Both the position numbers and the translations under genes were made by a program. This document shows positions 35,630-43,855 of a DNA stretch of 64,000 bases, piece by piece. The stretch comes from Martinezella rhizogenes (lineage in GTDB: Bacteria > Pseudomonadota > Alphaproteobacteria > Rhizobiales > Rhizobiaceae). Below the pieces are notes generated by a model. The model saw only the letters and a program-made list of their open reading frames with translations. It was not told the origin of the DNA and made no database searches. Positions within the stretch are counted from its first letter, which is position 1, and each line of letters begins with the position of its first letter. Where the stretch lies: positions 186,001 through 250,000 of the forward strand of contig NZ_JUHG01000017.1 in assembly GCF_000799715.1 (NCBI RefSeq), written 5' to 3'.

Positions 35630-36691
35630 TCATGCCCTGACTTCGAAGACCATGTTGAACGGCGTTTCGGTCGCCTTGCGGAAATGCGAATATCCTGCAT
35701 CCATGGCGACCTTGCGCAGTTTCAGCTCGCCAGCCTGTGCGCCCAAACCAAGCCCGACTTCCTGTGACAGCGAGGCCGGCGTGCAGATCATCGTCGATGC
35801 ACCGTAAAAGACTCGGCCGACCGGATTGAGGTTGTCCTTCAGGCAATCATGCGCAAAGGGTTCGACGATCATCCAGGTGCCGTCGTCGGCAAGGCTTTCC
35901 TTGACATGTTTGCCGGCCCCGACGGGATCGCCCATATCGTGCAGGCAATCGAACATCGCCACAAGATCGTAGCCGGCGGCCGGGAAGTCCTTTGCTGTCG
36001 CCTGCTCGAAGGTGATCCGTCCGTCGACGCCCGCCTCCTTGGCCGCCGCTTTCGCTCGCTCGATGGAGGGAAGGTGATAGTCGAAGCCGAAGAATGTCGA
36101 GTTCGGATAGGCTTGCGCCATCAGGATGGTCGAGGCGCCATGGCCACAGCCGACATCGGCGACGGCAGCGCCAGCTTCGAGCTTTTCTTGCATACCACTC
36201 AGTGCCGGTATCCATTCCGAGACGAGATGGCTGTTATAACCCGGCCGGAAGAAACGCTCCGTGCCGCGAAACAGGCAGGCGCTGTGCTCATGCCAACCAA
36301 GACCGCTGCCGGTCTTGAAAGCATTGGCGATTTTTGGTTCGTCGAGCCACATGGATTGAACGACATCGAAAGCGCCGGTGAAGAAGGCGGGACTGTTTTC
36401 CTCCGCAAATACCATCGCCTGTTCGGGTGTCAGGTAGAAGCGTTCGGTCTTGTCGTCGTAGCTGACGTAATCGGCCGCCGCTTGTGCCGACAGCCATTCG
36501 CGCAGGTAGCGCTCCCTAACGCCGGTCTTGTCGGCCAATTCCGCCGAGGTCATCGGCGTTCCATCCGCCATGGCCTTGAACAGGCCCAAATGGTCTCCAA
36601 GGGTCACCAGTACACCGGAGACCGCCGCGCCAAGATCGCCGACCAAGCGCCCGACCAAAGCATCGAGTTTTTGTACATCAGGTTCACGCAC
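35630..36691 (-). CDS. Class I SAM-dependent methyltransferase
   Basis: A 353-residue methyltransferase with an N-terminal winged-helix-like dimerisation part (TPMTSAELADKTGVRERYLREW) and a C-terminal Rossmann domain with AVADVGCGHGASTILMAQAY (SAM motif I) and ATAKDFPAAGYDLVAMFDCL (motif II region, with an acidic residue). The start is GTG at 36691, five bases after GGGAGGAGG plus ATGTC. The nearby ATG is in another frame, and the open frame upstream continues for 41 codons without a start of comparable quality. Members of this group methylate small molecules or serve unknown roles. It is monocistronic; the glutathione peroxidase upstream is 180 bases away. Confidence 0.85.
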   Translation of the reverse strand: MREPDVQKLDALVGRLVGDLGAAVSGVLVTLGDHLGLFKAMADGTPMTSAELADKTGVRERYLREWLSAQAAADYVSYDDKTERFYLTPEQAMVFAEENSPAFFTGAFDVVQSMWLDEPKIANAFKTGSGLGWHEHSACLFRGTERFFRPGYNSHLVSEWIPALSGMQEKLEAGAAVADVGCGHGASTILMAQAYPNSTFFGFDYHLPSIERAKAAAKEAGVDGRITFEQATAKDFPAAGYDLVAMFDCLHDMGDPVGAGKHVKESLADDGTWMIVEPFAHDCLKDNLNPVGRVFYGASTMICTPASLSQEVGLGLGAQAGELKLRKVAMDAGYSHFRKATETPFNMVFEVRA

Positions 36692-36870
36692 GACATCCTC
36701 CTCCCAGAATTGATGCAGCGTTCTGTCCGAATATTCGGACCCCTGAGGATACTCCTGGCCGAGAGGGTAAGCAATGACGTGGCGGAGCGACGCGCTCTTC
36801 GCGCCGCCGATCAAGGCGAGGCGTAAGCGATTGAATCAATAGCCATATCTATCAATGACGATGCGATTTG

Positions 36871-37422
36871 TCAGTCGGCGCGAGCCAACTCTTTTTCCAG
36901 AATGGAGAGCAGGCGAGGATCGTCCGCCGTGACGTCAGGCGCGAAGCGGGCGACAACCTTGCCGTCGCGGCCGATCAGGAATTTTTCGAAGTTCCAGACG
37001 ACGCCGCCATCCTGCCCGGTCTCAAGGCCGTGCTTTGCGAGGCGCTCGCGCATCGGGCCATCGCCGGTGATCTCGACGCCGGAGCCGATCAGGCTGTTGT
37101 AGAGCGGATGCCGCTCTGCGCCCGTCACCACGATCTTGGAAAACATCGGGAACTGCACGTCATAGGTCAGGGTGCAGAAGCTCAGGATATCCTCATCAGT
37201 GCCCGGCTCTTGGCCCTTGAAGTCGTTGGCCGGGAAACCGGCGATGACAAGGCCGTCACCCCGCTTGTCCTCGTAGAGCTTTTCCAGTCCCTCATACTGC
37301 ACCGTCAGCCCGCATTTGGAGGCGACGTTGACGACCATGATGACTTTGCCGCTGTAGTCGGCGAGCGTCGTCTCGCTGCCGTCGATCCTCTTTACCGGAA
37401 TATCGAGTACGCTGTCGGTCAT
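36871..37422 (-). CDS. Glutathione peroxidase-family thiol peroxidase
   Basis: A 183-residue peroxidase with cysteine in place of selenocysteine. The redox cysteine lies in NVASKCGLTVQYEGLE. FPANDFKGQEPGTDEDI gives the conserved glutamine motif with Asp where many relatives have Asn-Gln, and VVWNFEKFLIGRDG is the C-terminal Trp-Asn-Phe motif of the active site. The enzyme reduces hydroperoxides with a thiol partner. The ATG at 37422 follows GGAGTGA. It appears monocistronic. Confidence 0.9.
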   Translation of the reverse strand: MTDSVLDIPVKRIDGSETTLADYSGKVIMVVNVASKCGLTVQYEGLEKLYEDKRGDGLVIAGFPANDFKGQEPGTDEDILSFCTLTYDVQFPMFSKIVVTGAERHPLYNSLIGSGVEITGDGPMRERLAKHGLETGQDGGVVWNFEKFLIGRDGKVVARFAPDVTADDPRLLSILEKELARAD

Positions 37423-37448
37423 CGCAATCACTCCAAATCATCTTGAAA

Positions 37449-37470
37449 CAGGGGCGGATATCATCCCCTG
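37449..37470 (-). terminator. Possible terminator of the peptide-ABC ATPase gene
   Basis: CAGGGG, a ten-base loop and CCCCTG; on the minus strand TTTC follows. The stem is short (6 pairs) and the T-run poor, so it is only a weak candidate. It lies 31 bases past the stop of the last gene of the peptide module. Confidence 0.35.
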
Positions 37471-37500
37471 CTTCCGATGAAGTCAAGGTCAAGATCCGGC

Positions 37501-39351
37501 TTAAGCGGCCTCGTCCATCCGGACGAGGTGACCATGTGTGACCTCGCGATACCGACGCATCGGCGTGATGTAGCCGACCGGCCGCACCGGGCTTTTCAAC
37601 TCCTCGACGGCAAGGTTGCGCTTGATGCCGCGCCGGGCCGGATCGGGCACGGGGACGGCCGCCATCAGCTTCTTCGTATAGGAATGCTGCGGGTTTTCGA
37701 ATACCGAGGCGCGGGGACCTATCTCGACGATCTCTCCAAGATACATCACCGCGACACGATGGCTGACGCGTTCCACCACCGCCATGTCGTGCGAGATGAA
37801 GAGATAAGCAAGGTTCAGGCTCTGCTGCAGGTCCATCAGGAGGTTGCAGACCTGCGCCTTGATCGAAACGTCGAGAGCCGAGACGCTTTCGTCGGCGACG
37901 ATGACCTTCGGGTCGAGCGCGAGCGCGCGGGCAATGCAGATGCGCTGGCGCTGTCCGCCCGAAAACTCATGCGGGTAACGCGACATCATATCCGCCTTCA
38001 GCCCGACGCGTTCCAGAAGGTCGGCCGCCTTCTCGCGCCCCTGGGCGCGGGTGCCGAGACGATGTTCGATGAAGGGTTCGGCAACGGCAGAGCCGATCGT
38101 CATGCGCGGATTGAGGCTGGCGAAGGGGTCCTGGAAGATCATCTGGATGCTGCGGCGCATGCGGCGCAGATCAAGCGCATCGAGCTTCATCACGTCATAG
38201 CCGTCGAGGCGGACTTCGCCGGCGTTGGGATTGATGAGGCGCATGATCGAGCGGCCGGTCGTCGATTTGCCGCAGCCGGATTCGCCGACCAGCGACAGGG
38301 TCTCGCCCTGGGCGAGATCGAAGGAAACGTTCTCGACGGCATGGATGGCGCCGGTGATGCGGCCCAGCAGCCCGCCATGAAGATTGAAACGGGTCACAAG
38401 GTTTTTCACCTCGAGGATCGGCGTCTTGCGATGATCGACAGTGTCGGCAAGGGCGACCGGTTCGCTGCGCTCGCCGGTTTTGATGTCGACGATCGGGAAG
38501 CGCAACGGCCAGGCCTGATCCTTCATCGAGCCGAGGCGCGGTACGGCCGAAAGCAAAGCGCGGGTATAGGGATGCTGGCCGCGATGGAAGATATCGTCGG
38601 TGTTGCCGGCCTCCACCGCTTCACCACGATACATGACGATGGTGCGGTCGGAAATCTCGGCGACGACGCCCATGTCGTGGGTGATGAAGAGGACGGACAT
38701 GCCTTCCTCCTCCTGCAGCACCTTGATGAGATCGAGGATCTGTCCCTGGATCGTCACGTCGAGCGCCGTCGTCGGCTCGTCGGCAATCAGCAGTTTTGGA
38801 CGCGAGGCCAGCGCCATGGCAATCATGACGCGCTGGCGCATGCCGCCGGAAAACTGATGCGGATATTCGTCGAAGCGCGAGGCGGCATTCGGGATGCGCA
38901 CTTTTTCGAGCAGGCGGATCGTCTCGGCCTTGGCCTCCGCCTTGGAGATGTCGCCGTGGCAGGTGAGCGCCTCGGAGATCTGCCGGCCGATGGTGAAGAT
39001 CGGATTGAGGCTGGTCATCGGCTCCTGGAAGATCATGGCGATATCCTTACCACGCACCTTGCGCATCTCATTGTCCGGCAGCGACAGGATCTCCCGGCCA
39101 TTGAGCTTGACCGAGCCCTCGATGCGGCTGCTACCCTTGGCGAGCAGGCGCATGATCGACAGCGAGGTGACACTCTTGCCGGAGCCGGATTCACCGACGA
39201 TCGCCACCGTCTCGCCCGGCATGACATCGAAGGAGATGTTCTTCACCACCGGCCGCCATTCGCCATCCGCCAGGAAGGACGTCGTCAGGTTGGAGACGGA
39301 GAGGACGGGTTTTACATCGGGATTCGTCGGCTGTGCGGCTGTGGTCGTCAT
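37501..39351 (-). CDS. Peptide ABC transporter ATP-binding protein, two fused ATPase domains
   Basis: A 616-residue fusion of a DppD-type and a DppF-type ATPase, as in GsiA. Domain 1 has Walker A GESGSGKS, the signature FSGGMRQRVMIA and Walker B LIADEPTTALD. Domain 2 has GESGCGKST, FSGGQRQRICIA and VIVADESVSALD. Each domain is followed by an oligopeptide-type C-terminal patch (QHPYTRALLSAVPRL and QHSYTKKLMAAVP). AGGGGAACTC precedes the ATG. It supplies energy for the permeases at 41972 and 42847. The gene order is unusual, with a GGT and a DUF1028 gene placed between the permeases and this ATPase. Confidence 0.92.
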   Translation of the reverse strand: MTTTAAQPTNPDVKPVLSVSNLTTSFLADGEWRPVVKNISFDVMPGETVAIVGESGSGKSVTSLSIMRLLAKGSSRIEGSVKLNGREILSLPDNEMRKVRGKDIAMIFQEPMTSLNPIFTIGRQISEALTCHGDISKAEAKAETIRLLEKVRIPNAASRFDEYPHQFSGGMRQRVMIAMALASRPKLLIADEPTTALDVTIQGQILDLIKVLQEEEGMSVLFITHDMGVVAEISDRTIVMYRGEAVEAGNTDDIFHRGQHPYTRALLSAVPRLGSMKDQAWPLRFPIVDIKTGERSEPVALADTVDHRKTPILEVKNLVTRFNLHGGLLGRITGAIHAVENVSFDLAQGETLSLVGESGCGKSTTGRSIMRLINPNAGEVRLDGYDVMKLDALDLRRMRRSIQMIFQDPFASLNPRMTIGSAVAEPFIEHRLGTRAQGREKAADLLERVGLKADMMSRYPHEFSGGQRQRICIARALALDPKVIVADESVSALDVSIKAQVCNLLMDLQQSLNLAYLFISHDMAVVERVSHRVAVMYLGEIVEIGPRASVFENPQHSYTKKLMAAVPVPDPARRGIKRNLAVEELKSPVRPVGYITPMRRYREVTHGHLVRMDEAA

Positions 39352-39399
39352 GAGTTCCCCTTTATGATTTTGCGCATCGTATCAGGCATCTGTTTCCGC

Positions 39400-40158
39400 T
39401 CAAGACAGTTTCGGTAATGTGGCGAAAGATGCGGACGGGCGTCCCTCGGCAATCCTTGCGGCTTCCAGCGCTGCGATCTTCTCGTCGATCTCGCGGCGAT
39501 CGATCATGCCATCAGGGTTTTGCCGCGTCGCCATGGTCTCGGCGAAATAGAGATAACGCTCCTGCGCGACGGCATAGAGCCGTTCGAGCTCGGTCAGCGG
39601 ATCGGCGCTGTCGTCGACGCGGATGTTCAGCCAGGCATAGTCCTGGTCGCGATGGATCACGAGTGCTGCCGATTGCTTGCCGCGCTTGTCGCCGCCCGCA
39701 TCCTCGCCGGCGCGCATGGCTTCGAGCAACCGCTCGGCAAGCGGCTTGCCCTTGGTCTTCTTGAAGGTCGAAAGCGTCTCGGCGATCACCTGCGGCCCGG
39801 CCAGCATATTGCCGGCAACCGAGACATTCTCGTCTATCAGATGGCCGGCCCAGTCGATGCATTTGGCACCGGTGAAGGCGGCATTGTTGCCCTTGGCATC
39901 GATCAGGTGGAACTGGCGCTGCTCGCGGCCCTCGTCGCGGGCGGTCAACGTCGTGATGATCTCCTCCGGCGCATGGCCGGCGGCAAGCATCGCGACCCCG
40001 TCAATACCATAGAGCGGACTGACGAAGGCCTGTGTCGCGACCGCGCCGATGCCGCCGCGGATATGCGGCACAAGGCTACCGACCGCGAAGAAGCGGGTGG
40101 CGACGGCAATTGCGAGATGGCCGGTTTCAGGCTCGCGGGCAACGATCGACCAGGTCAT
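39400..40158 (-). CDS. DUF1028 family protein (Ntn-hydrolase-like)
   Basis: A 252-residue DUF1028 protein, recognisable from the N-terminal TWSIVAREPETGHLAIAVAT, AVGSLVPHIRGGIGAVATQAF, and SVAGNMLAGPQVIAE. The family is predicted to have an Ntn-hydrolase fold. Its reaction is not known to me, though members often sit with peptide uptake or hydrolysis genes. GGGAGATAGCC lies just upstream of the ATG, overlapping the GGT stop four bases away, so the two are probably translated together. It sits between a gamma-glutamyltransferase and the ATPase of a peptide importer, which supports a role in handling an imported peptide. Confidence 0.87.
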   Translation of the reverse strand: MTWSIVAREPETGHLAIAVATRFFAVGSLVPHIRGGIGAVATQAFVSPLYGIDGVAMLAAGHAPEEIITTLTARDEGREQRQFHLIDAKGNNAAFTGAKCIDWAGHLIDENVSVAGNMLAGPQVIAETLSTFKKTKGKPLAERLLEAMRAGEDAGGDKRGKQSAALVIHRDQDYAWLNIRVDDSADPLTELERLYAVAQERYLYFAETMATRQNPDGMIDRREIDEKIAALEAARIAEGRPSASFATLPKLS

Positions 40159-40161
40159 TGG

Positions 40162-41949
40162 CTATCTCCCGATTGCGTAGGCTTGCATCAGACGCGGCGT
40201 GGCGGCTGCGCGCAAGAGGCCGTCGGTATCCCGCCGCGCTGCGGTCAGCCGTCCGACTGTCCATTCGGGCGCAACCGTCAGCTTGTGGCCCTTCCGGCGC
40301 AGAGTATCGAGCACCTCTGGGCTGAAATTCGCCTCGGCCGTGAGGCCGCCCGGCTCGCGCGTGCGGGGGTAGAAGGAGCTTGGGAAATGCGTGCTGTGGA
40401 ACAGCGGCTTGTCGATCGCCTCCTGCAGGTTCAGGCCGTGATGGACATAGCGCAGGAAGAAGGCCAGCTGCCACTGCTCCTGCTGGTCGCCGCCGGGCGT
40501 GCCGAAGGCGAGCGTCGGGCGGCCTTCATGGAGCGCGAGCGACGGCGTCAGCGTCGTGCGCGGCCGCTTGCCAGGGGCGAGCGACGAGGGCAGGCCGGGC
40601 TTCAGCCAGAACATCTGCGCGCGTGAATTCAGGCAGAAGCCGAGGCCGGGAATGATCGGCGAGGATTGCAGCCAGCCGCCGGATGGCGTTACCGATACCA
40701 TATTGCCTTCGCGGTCGATGACGTCGATATGCACGGTGTCACCGCGCTTTTCGGTCAGATGCGACATGGTCGGCTCATAGACCGCGCCGGCTGTGGCTTC
40801 CGGCGCCTCCAGCATGGACATGGTAAGATCGTACTGGCTTTCGAAGCCGGCGATCTTGCCCGGGCGCAGGTCGAAGGAAGCTTCAGAAGAGATCAGCTTG
40901 CGGCGCTCAGTGGCATAGGCATCCGATAGCAGGACATCGAGCGGCACTTCGGAGAAATTCGGATCGCCATAATAGACTTCTCGGTCGGCGAAGGCGAGTT
41001 TCATGGCCTCGGTGACGGTATGGACGTAATCCGCGCCAGCCGGGTCCATGGCGGCGATATCGAAGCCTTTCAGCAGCGACAGTGTCTGCAGGAAGGCCGG
41101 TCCCTGGCCCCAGGGGCCGATCTTGGCAACGGTCCAGCCGTGATAATCGTAGGTCAGCGGCTCCTCGATCGTCGCCGACCAGTTGGCCATGTCATCGGCG
41201 GTCAGCACGCCCTTGTGCTTGCTGCCGCTGGCATCCATCACTTCGGCCTTGCGGACGTAGGTGTCGATCGCCTCGGCGACGAAGCCGCGATAATAGGCGT
41301 CGCGCGCCGCTTCGATTTGTGCCTCGCGGCCACTTTTTGCCTCCGCTTCCGAGACCACCCGCTTCCAGGTTTCGGCCAGCACTGGGTTCCTGAAGTTCGA
41401 CCAGGGTTCCGGAGCCGAGCCGCCGGGCAGCCAGGTCTCGTGTGAGGTTGGCCATTCCTTGCGATAGAAGTCGGCAAGGCCGGCGATGGTTGCAGCGACA
41501 CGCGGCAGGACGGGATGGCCGTGCTCGGCATAATGGATCGCCGGCTCGAGAACATCGCGGACGGTGAGCTTACCGTAATCGCGCAGCATCAGCATCCAGC
41601 CGTCGAAGGCGCCGGGGATGACGGTGGCGAGCAGGCCGTCGCCGGGGATCAGCGAAAGGCCCTCTTTCGTATAGTGCTCGATCGTCGCGCCGGCGGGGGC
41701 GGGGGCTTGGGCGCAGATGACCTCGACCTTGTCCTTCTTCTTCGAATAGATGATCGCCGGCATGTCGCCGCCGGGGCCGCAAAGATGCGGCTCGACGATC
41801 TGAAGCACAAAACCGGTCGCGACGGCGGCGTCGAAGGCGTTGCCGCCCTTTTCGAGGATGCTCATGCCGACGGCCGACGCGATCCAGTGTGTGGAGGTGA
41901 CGACGCCGAAGGTGCCGAGGATTTCCGGGCGTGTCGTGAATGCGGTCAT
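40162..41949 (-). CDS. Gamma-glutamyltransferase family protein in the peptide operon
   Basis: A 595-residue Ntn-hydrolase. The nucleophile is Thr405 in GDTVHIDVIDREGNMVSVTPSGG, so the expected cut gives subunits of about 404 and 190 residues. EKGGNAFDAAVATGFVLQIV and HLCGPGGDM are typical early motifs. After GGWLQSSPIIPGLGFCLNSR the sequence matches the GGT-like group that includes acylases. The ATG at 41949 follows AAAGGACATCC. The open frame continues far upstream into the permease gene, and that extension is rejected. No signal peptide is seen. It follows the DppC-type permease by 22 bases and is clearly part of the operon. A second gamma-glutamyltransferase gene lies at 31242-32831. Confidence 0.9.
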   Translation of the reverse strand: MTAFTTRPEILGTFGVVTSTHWIASAVGMSILEKGGNAFDAAVATGFVLQIVEPHLCGPGGDMPAIIYSKKKDKVEVICAQAPAPAGATIEHYTKEGLSLIPGDGLLATVIPGAFDGWMLMLRDYGKLTVRDVLEPAIHYAEHGHPVLPRVAATIAGLADFYRKEWPTSHETWLPGGSAPEPWSNFRNPVLAETWKRVVSEAEAKSGREAQIEAARDAYYRGFVAEAIDTYVRKAEVMDASGSKHKGVLTADDMANWSATIEEPLTYDYHGWTVAKIGPWGQGPAFLQTLSLLKGFDIAAMDPAGADYVHTVTEAMKLAFADREVYYGDPNFSEVPLDVLLSDAYATERRKLISSEASFDLRPGKIAGFESQYDLTMSMLEAPEATAGAVYEPTMSHLTEKRGDTVHIDVIDREGNMVSVTPSGGWLQSSPIIPGLGFCLNSRAQMFWLKPGLPSSLAPGKRPRTTLTPSLALHEGRPTLAFGTPGGDQQEQWQLAFFLRYVHHGLNLQEAIDKPLFHSTHFPSSFYPRTREPGGLTAEANFSPEVLDTLRRKGHKLTVAPEWTVGRLTAARRDTDGLLRAAATPRLMQAYAIGR

Positions 41950-41971
41950 TGCGGATGTCCTTTCAGATGAT

Positions 41972-42850
41972 TCATGCTTCGCGCGGATCGAGCGCATCGC
42001 GCAGGCCGTCGCCGAGGAGATTGAAACCGATGACGACGAGAAAGATCGCAGCGCCCGGCCACATGGCCATCCAGGGCGCCTGTTCCAGATAATTCTTCGC
42101 GACATTGAGCATCGAGCCCCAGCTCGGTGCGGGTGGTTGCTGGCCGAGACCGAGGAAGGAGAGGCTGGCCTCGGCGATGATGGCGGTCGCGATGGTGAGC
42201 GTTGCCTGCACCAGGATCGGAGCGAAGACGTTCGGCAGGATATAGCGGATGATGATGCTGAGATGGCGCAAGCCGATCGAGCGGGCACCTTCGATATACT
42301 CCTCCGTCTTCACCGCAAGCACTTGTCCACGCGTCAGGCGCACGAAGACCGGCGTTGCCGAAAATCCGATGGCGATCATCGCATTGGTGAGGCTTGGCCC
42401 GAGAAACGCGGCAAGAGCGATCGCGGTGATGAGGAAGGGCATCGCCAGGAAGGCCTCGGTGATGCGCGAGATGATCTGGTCGATCCAGCCGCCGTAGTAG
42501 CCGGAGATGAGGCCGAGGGGGACGCCGATTGCCACCGCGATGGCGACGGAAAAGATGCCGGCCATCAGGGACGCCCGCGCGCCCCAGATCATGCGTGAGA
42601 GAACGTCGCGGCCGATATCGTCGGTGCCGAACCAATGGGCCGCCGAGGGTGCCTTGCGGATCGCCGACCAGCTTGTGGCAACCGGATCCGGTATAGGCAG
42701 GATCGGTGCGAGGATGGCAGCCAGGGTAAAGAACAGGATGATGGATATGCCGACCAGCGCGCCCTTGTTGGCCTTGAATTTGCGCCAGGCGCGGTTCGGC
42801 GCGCGCTTGGCCGGGGCGGTGGTAACAGCCGTCTGCACGATCGCGTTCAT
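41972..42850 (-). CDS. Peptide ABC transporter permease, DppC type
   Basis: A 292-residue inner-membrane subunit. The polar N terminus (about 25 residues) precedes WRKFKANKGALVGISIILFF, the usual first helix of DppC-like permeases. HWFGTDDIGRDVLSRMIWGAR is a family hallmark, and the EAA loop is EYIEGARSIGLRHLSIIIRYILP. Its ATG overlaps the DppB-type stop by four bases. It pairs with the next protein upstream to form the channel of a peptide importer. Confidence 0.9.
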   Translation of the reverse strand: MNAIVQTAVTTAPAKRAPNRAWRKFKANKGALVGISIILFFTLAAILAPILPIPDPVATSWSAIRKAPSAAHWFGTDDIGRDVLSRMIWGARASLMAGIFSVAIAVAIGVPLGLISGYYGGWIDQIISRITEAFLAMPFLITAIALAAFLGPSLTNAMIAIGFSATPVFVRLTRGQVLAVKTEEYIEGARSIGLRHLSIIIRYILPNVFAPILVQATLTIATAIIAEASLSFLGLGQQPPAPSWGSMLNVAKNYLEQAPWMAMWPGAAIFLVVIGFNLLGDGLRDALDPREA

Positions 42851-43794
42851 AGGGCGGCCCTCAGACGCGGGTTGAGGAGGACATAGAGGATATCGGCGAT
42901 CAGGTTCATGGCGATGAAGCCGAAGGCGGTGCAGAGCACGACGCCCTGGACGACGGCATAGTCGCGGTTGAAGACCGCATCAACGATGAGCTTGCCGAAG
43001 CCGGGAATGGTGAAGATCTGCTCGGTGAGCACCGCACCGGCCAAAAGCTCGCCGAAAAGTAGCGCGCTGACGGTGACGATGGGCAGGATGGCATTGCGGA
43101 AGGTGTGCTGCAACACGACGACGGCTTCCGACAGGCCCTTGGCGCGGGCGGTGCGGATATAATCGGCGCTAAGCACGCTCAGCATGGAAGAGCGGGTGTG
43201 ACGCATCAATGTAGCGGCGAGCGCATTGCCGAGCACGAAGGAGGGCATCAGCATGGTCTGGATCGAGCGCCAGGGATCCTCGAAGAAAGGCTGGTAGCCG
43301 GAGGCCGGAAGCCAGTGCAGCTTCACCGAAACCAGCAGGATCAGCATGATGCCGAGCCAGAAATTCGGCACGGACAAGCCACAAAGGGCAACGATGTTGG
43401 CGAGGTAGTCGACAATGGTGTTCTTCTTCACCGCCGCCAATATGCCCATGGGAATGCCGATAACAAAAGCGAAGATCATCGACATCACGGCGAGCTGTAT
43501 GGTGACCGGCAGCTTTTCGGCCACCAGCGTCAACACCGGCTGATTGGTGCGTAAAGACGTGCCGAGATCGCCCTTCAGCACACCTTGTAGCCAATAGCCG
43601 TATTGATAGATGACGGGATCGTTCAGCCGGTATTTCTCGCGCAGGAATTCGATAACCTGCGGGTCGCGCTCCTCGCCGGCCATGGCAAGGATCGGGTCGC
43701 CCGGCAGCAGCTTTTGCAGGGAAAAGACGAAGACGGAAATGATCAGCAGTGTCGGTATGGCGACCAGCAGCCTTTTTCCGATGTAGGTGTACAT
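42847..43794 (-). CDS. Peptide ABC transporter permease, DppB type
   Basis: A 315-residue permease with YIGKRLLVAIPTLLIISVFVF at the N terminus, PGDPILAMAGE after it, and the coupling loop DYIRTARAKGLSEAVVVLQHTFRN, all typical of DppB. VLTEQIFTIPGFGKL is the conserved motif near the C terminus. It has six predicted membrane spans. It starts 61 bases after the binding-protein gene, the gap being filled by a GC-rich hairpin. It forms a heterodimer with the DppC-type protein. Confidence 0.9.
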   Translation of the reverse strand: MYTYIGKRLLVAIPTLLIISVFVFSLQKLLPGDPILAMAGEERDPQVIEFLREKYRLNDPVIYQYGYWLQGVLKGDLGTSLRTNQPVLTLVAEKLPVTIQLAVMSMIFAFVIGIPMGILAAVKKNTIVDYLANIVALCGLSVPNFWLGIMLILLVSVKLHWLPASGYQPFFEDPWRSIQTMLMPSFVLGNALAATLMRHTRSSMLSVLSADYIRTARAKGLSEAVVVLQHTFRNAILPIVTVSALLFGELLAGAVLTEQIFTIPGFGKLIVDAVFNRDYAVVQGVVLCTAFGFIAMNLIADILYVLLNPRLRAAL

Positions 43795-43818
43795 GAGCCG
43801 GATCCTGATCTCGGGAAG

Positions 43819-43846
43819 GGCCTGCGGGGCGTCTCTCCCGCAGGCC
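43819..43846 (-). other. GC-rich hairpin between binding-protein and permease genes
   Basis: GGCCTGCGGG pairs perfectly with CCCGCAGGCC around an eight-base loop (10 pairs). No T-run follows. It occupies the place of the hairpin at 2484-2513 in the polyol operon: directly after the binding-protein gene and before the permeases, in a different transporter family. Confidence 0.7.
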
Positions 43847-43855
43847 GCTGTCGAA

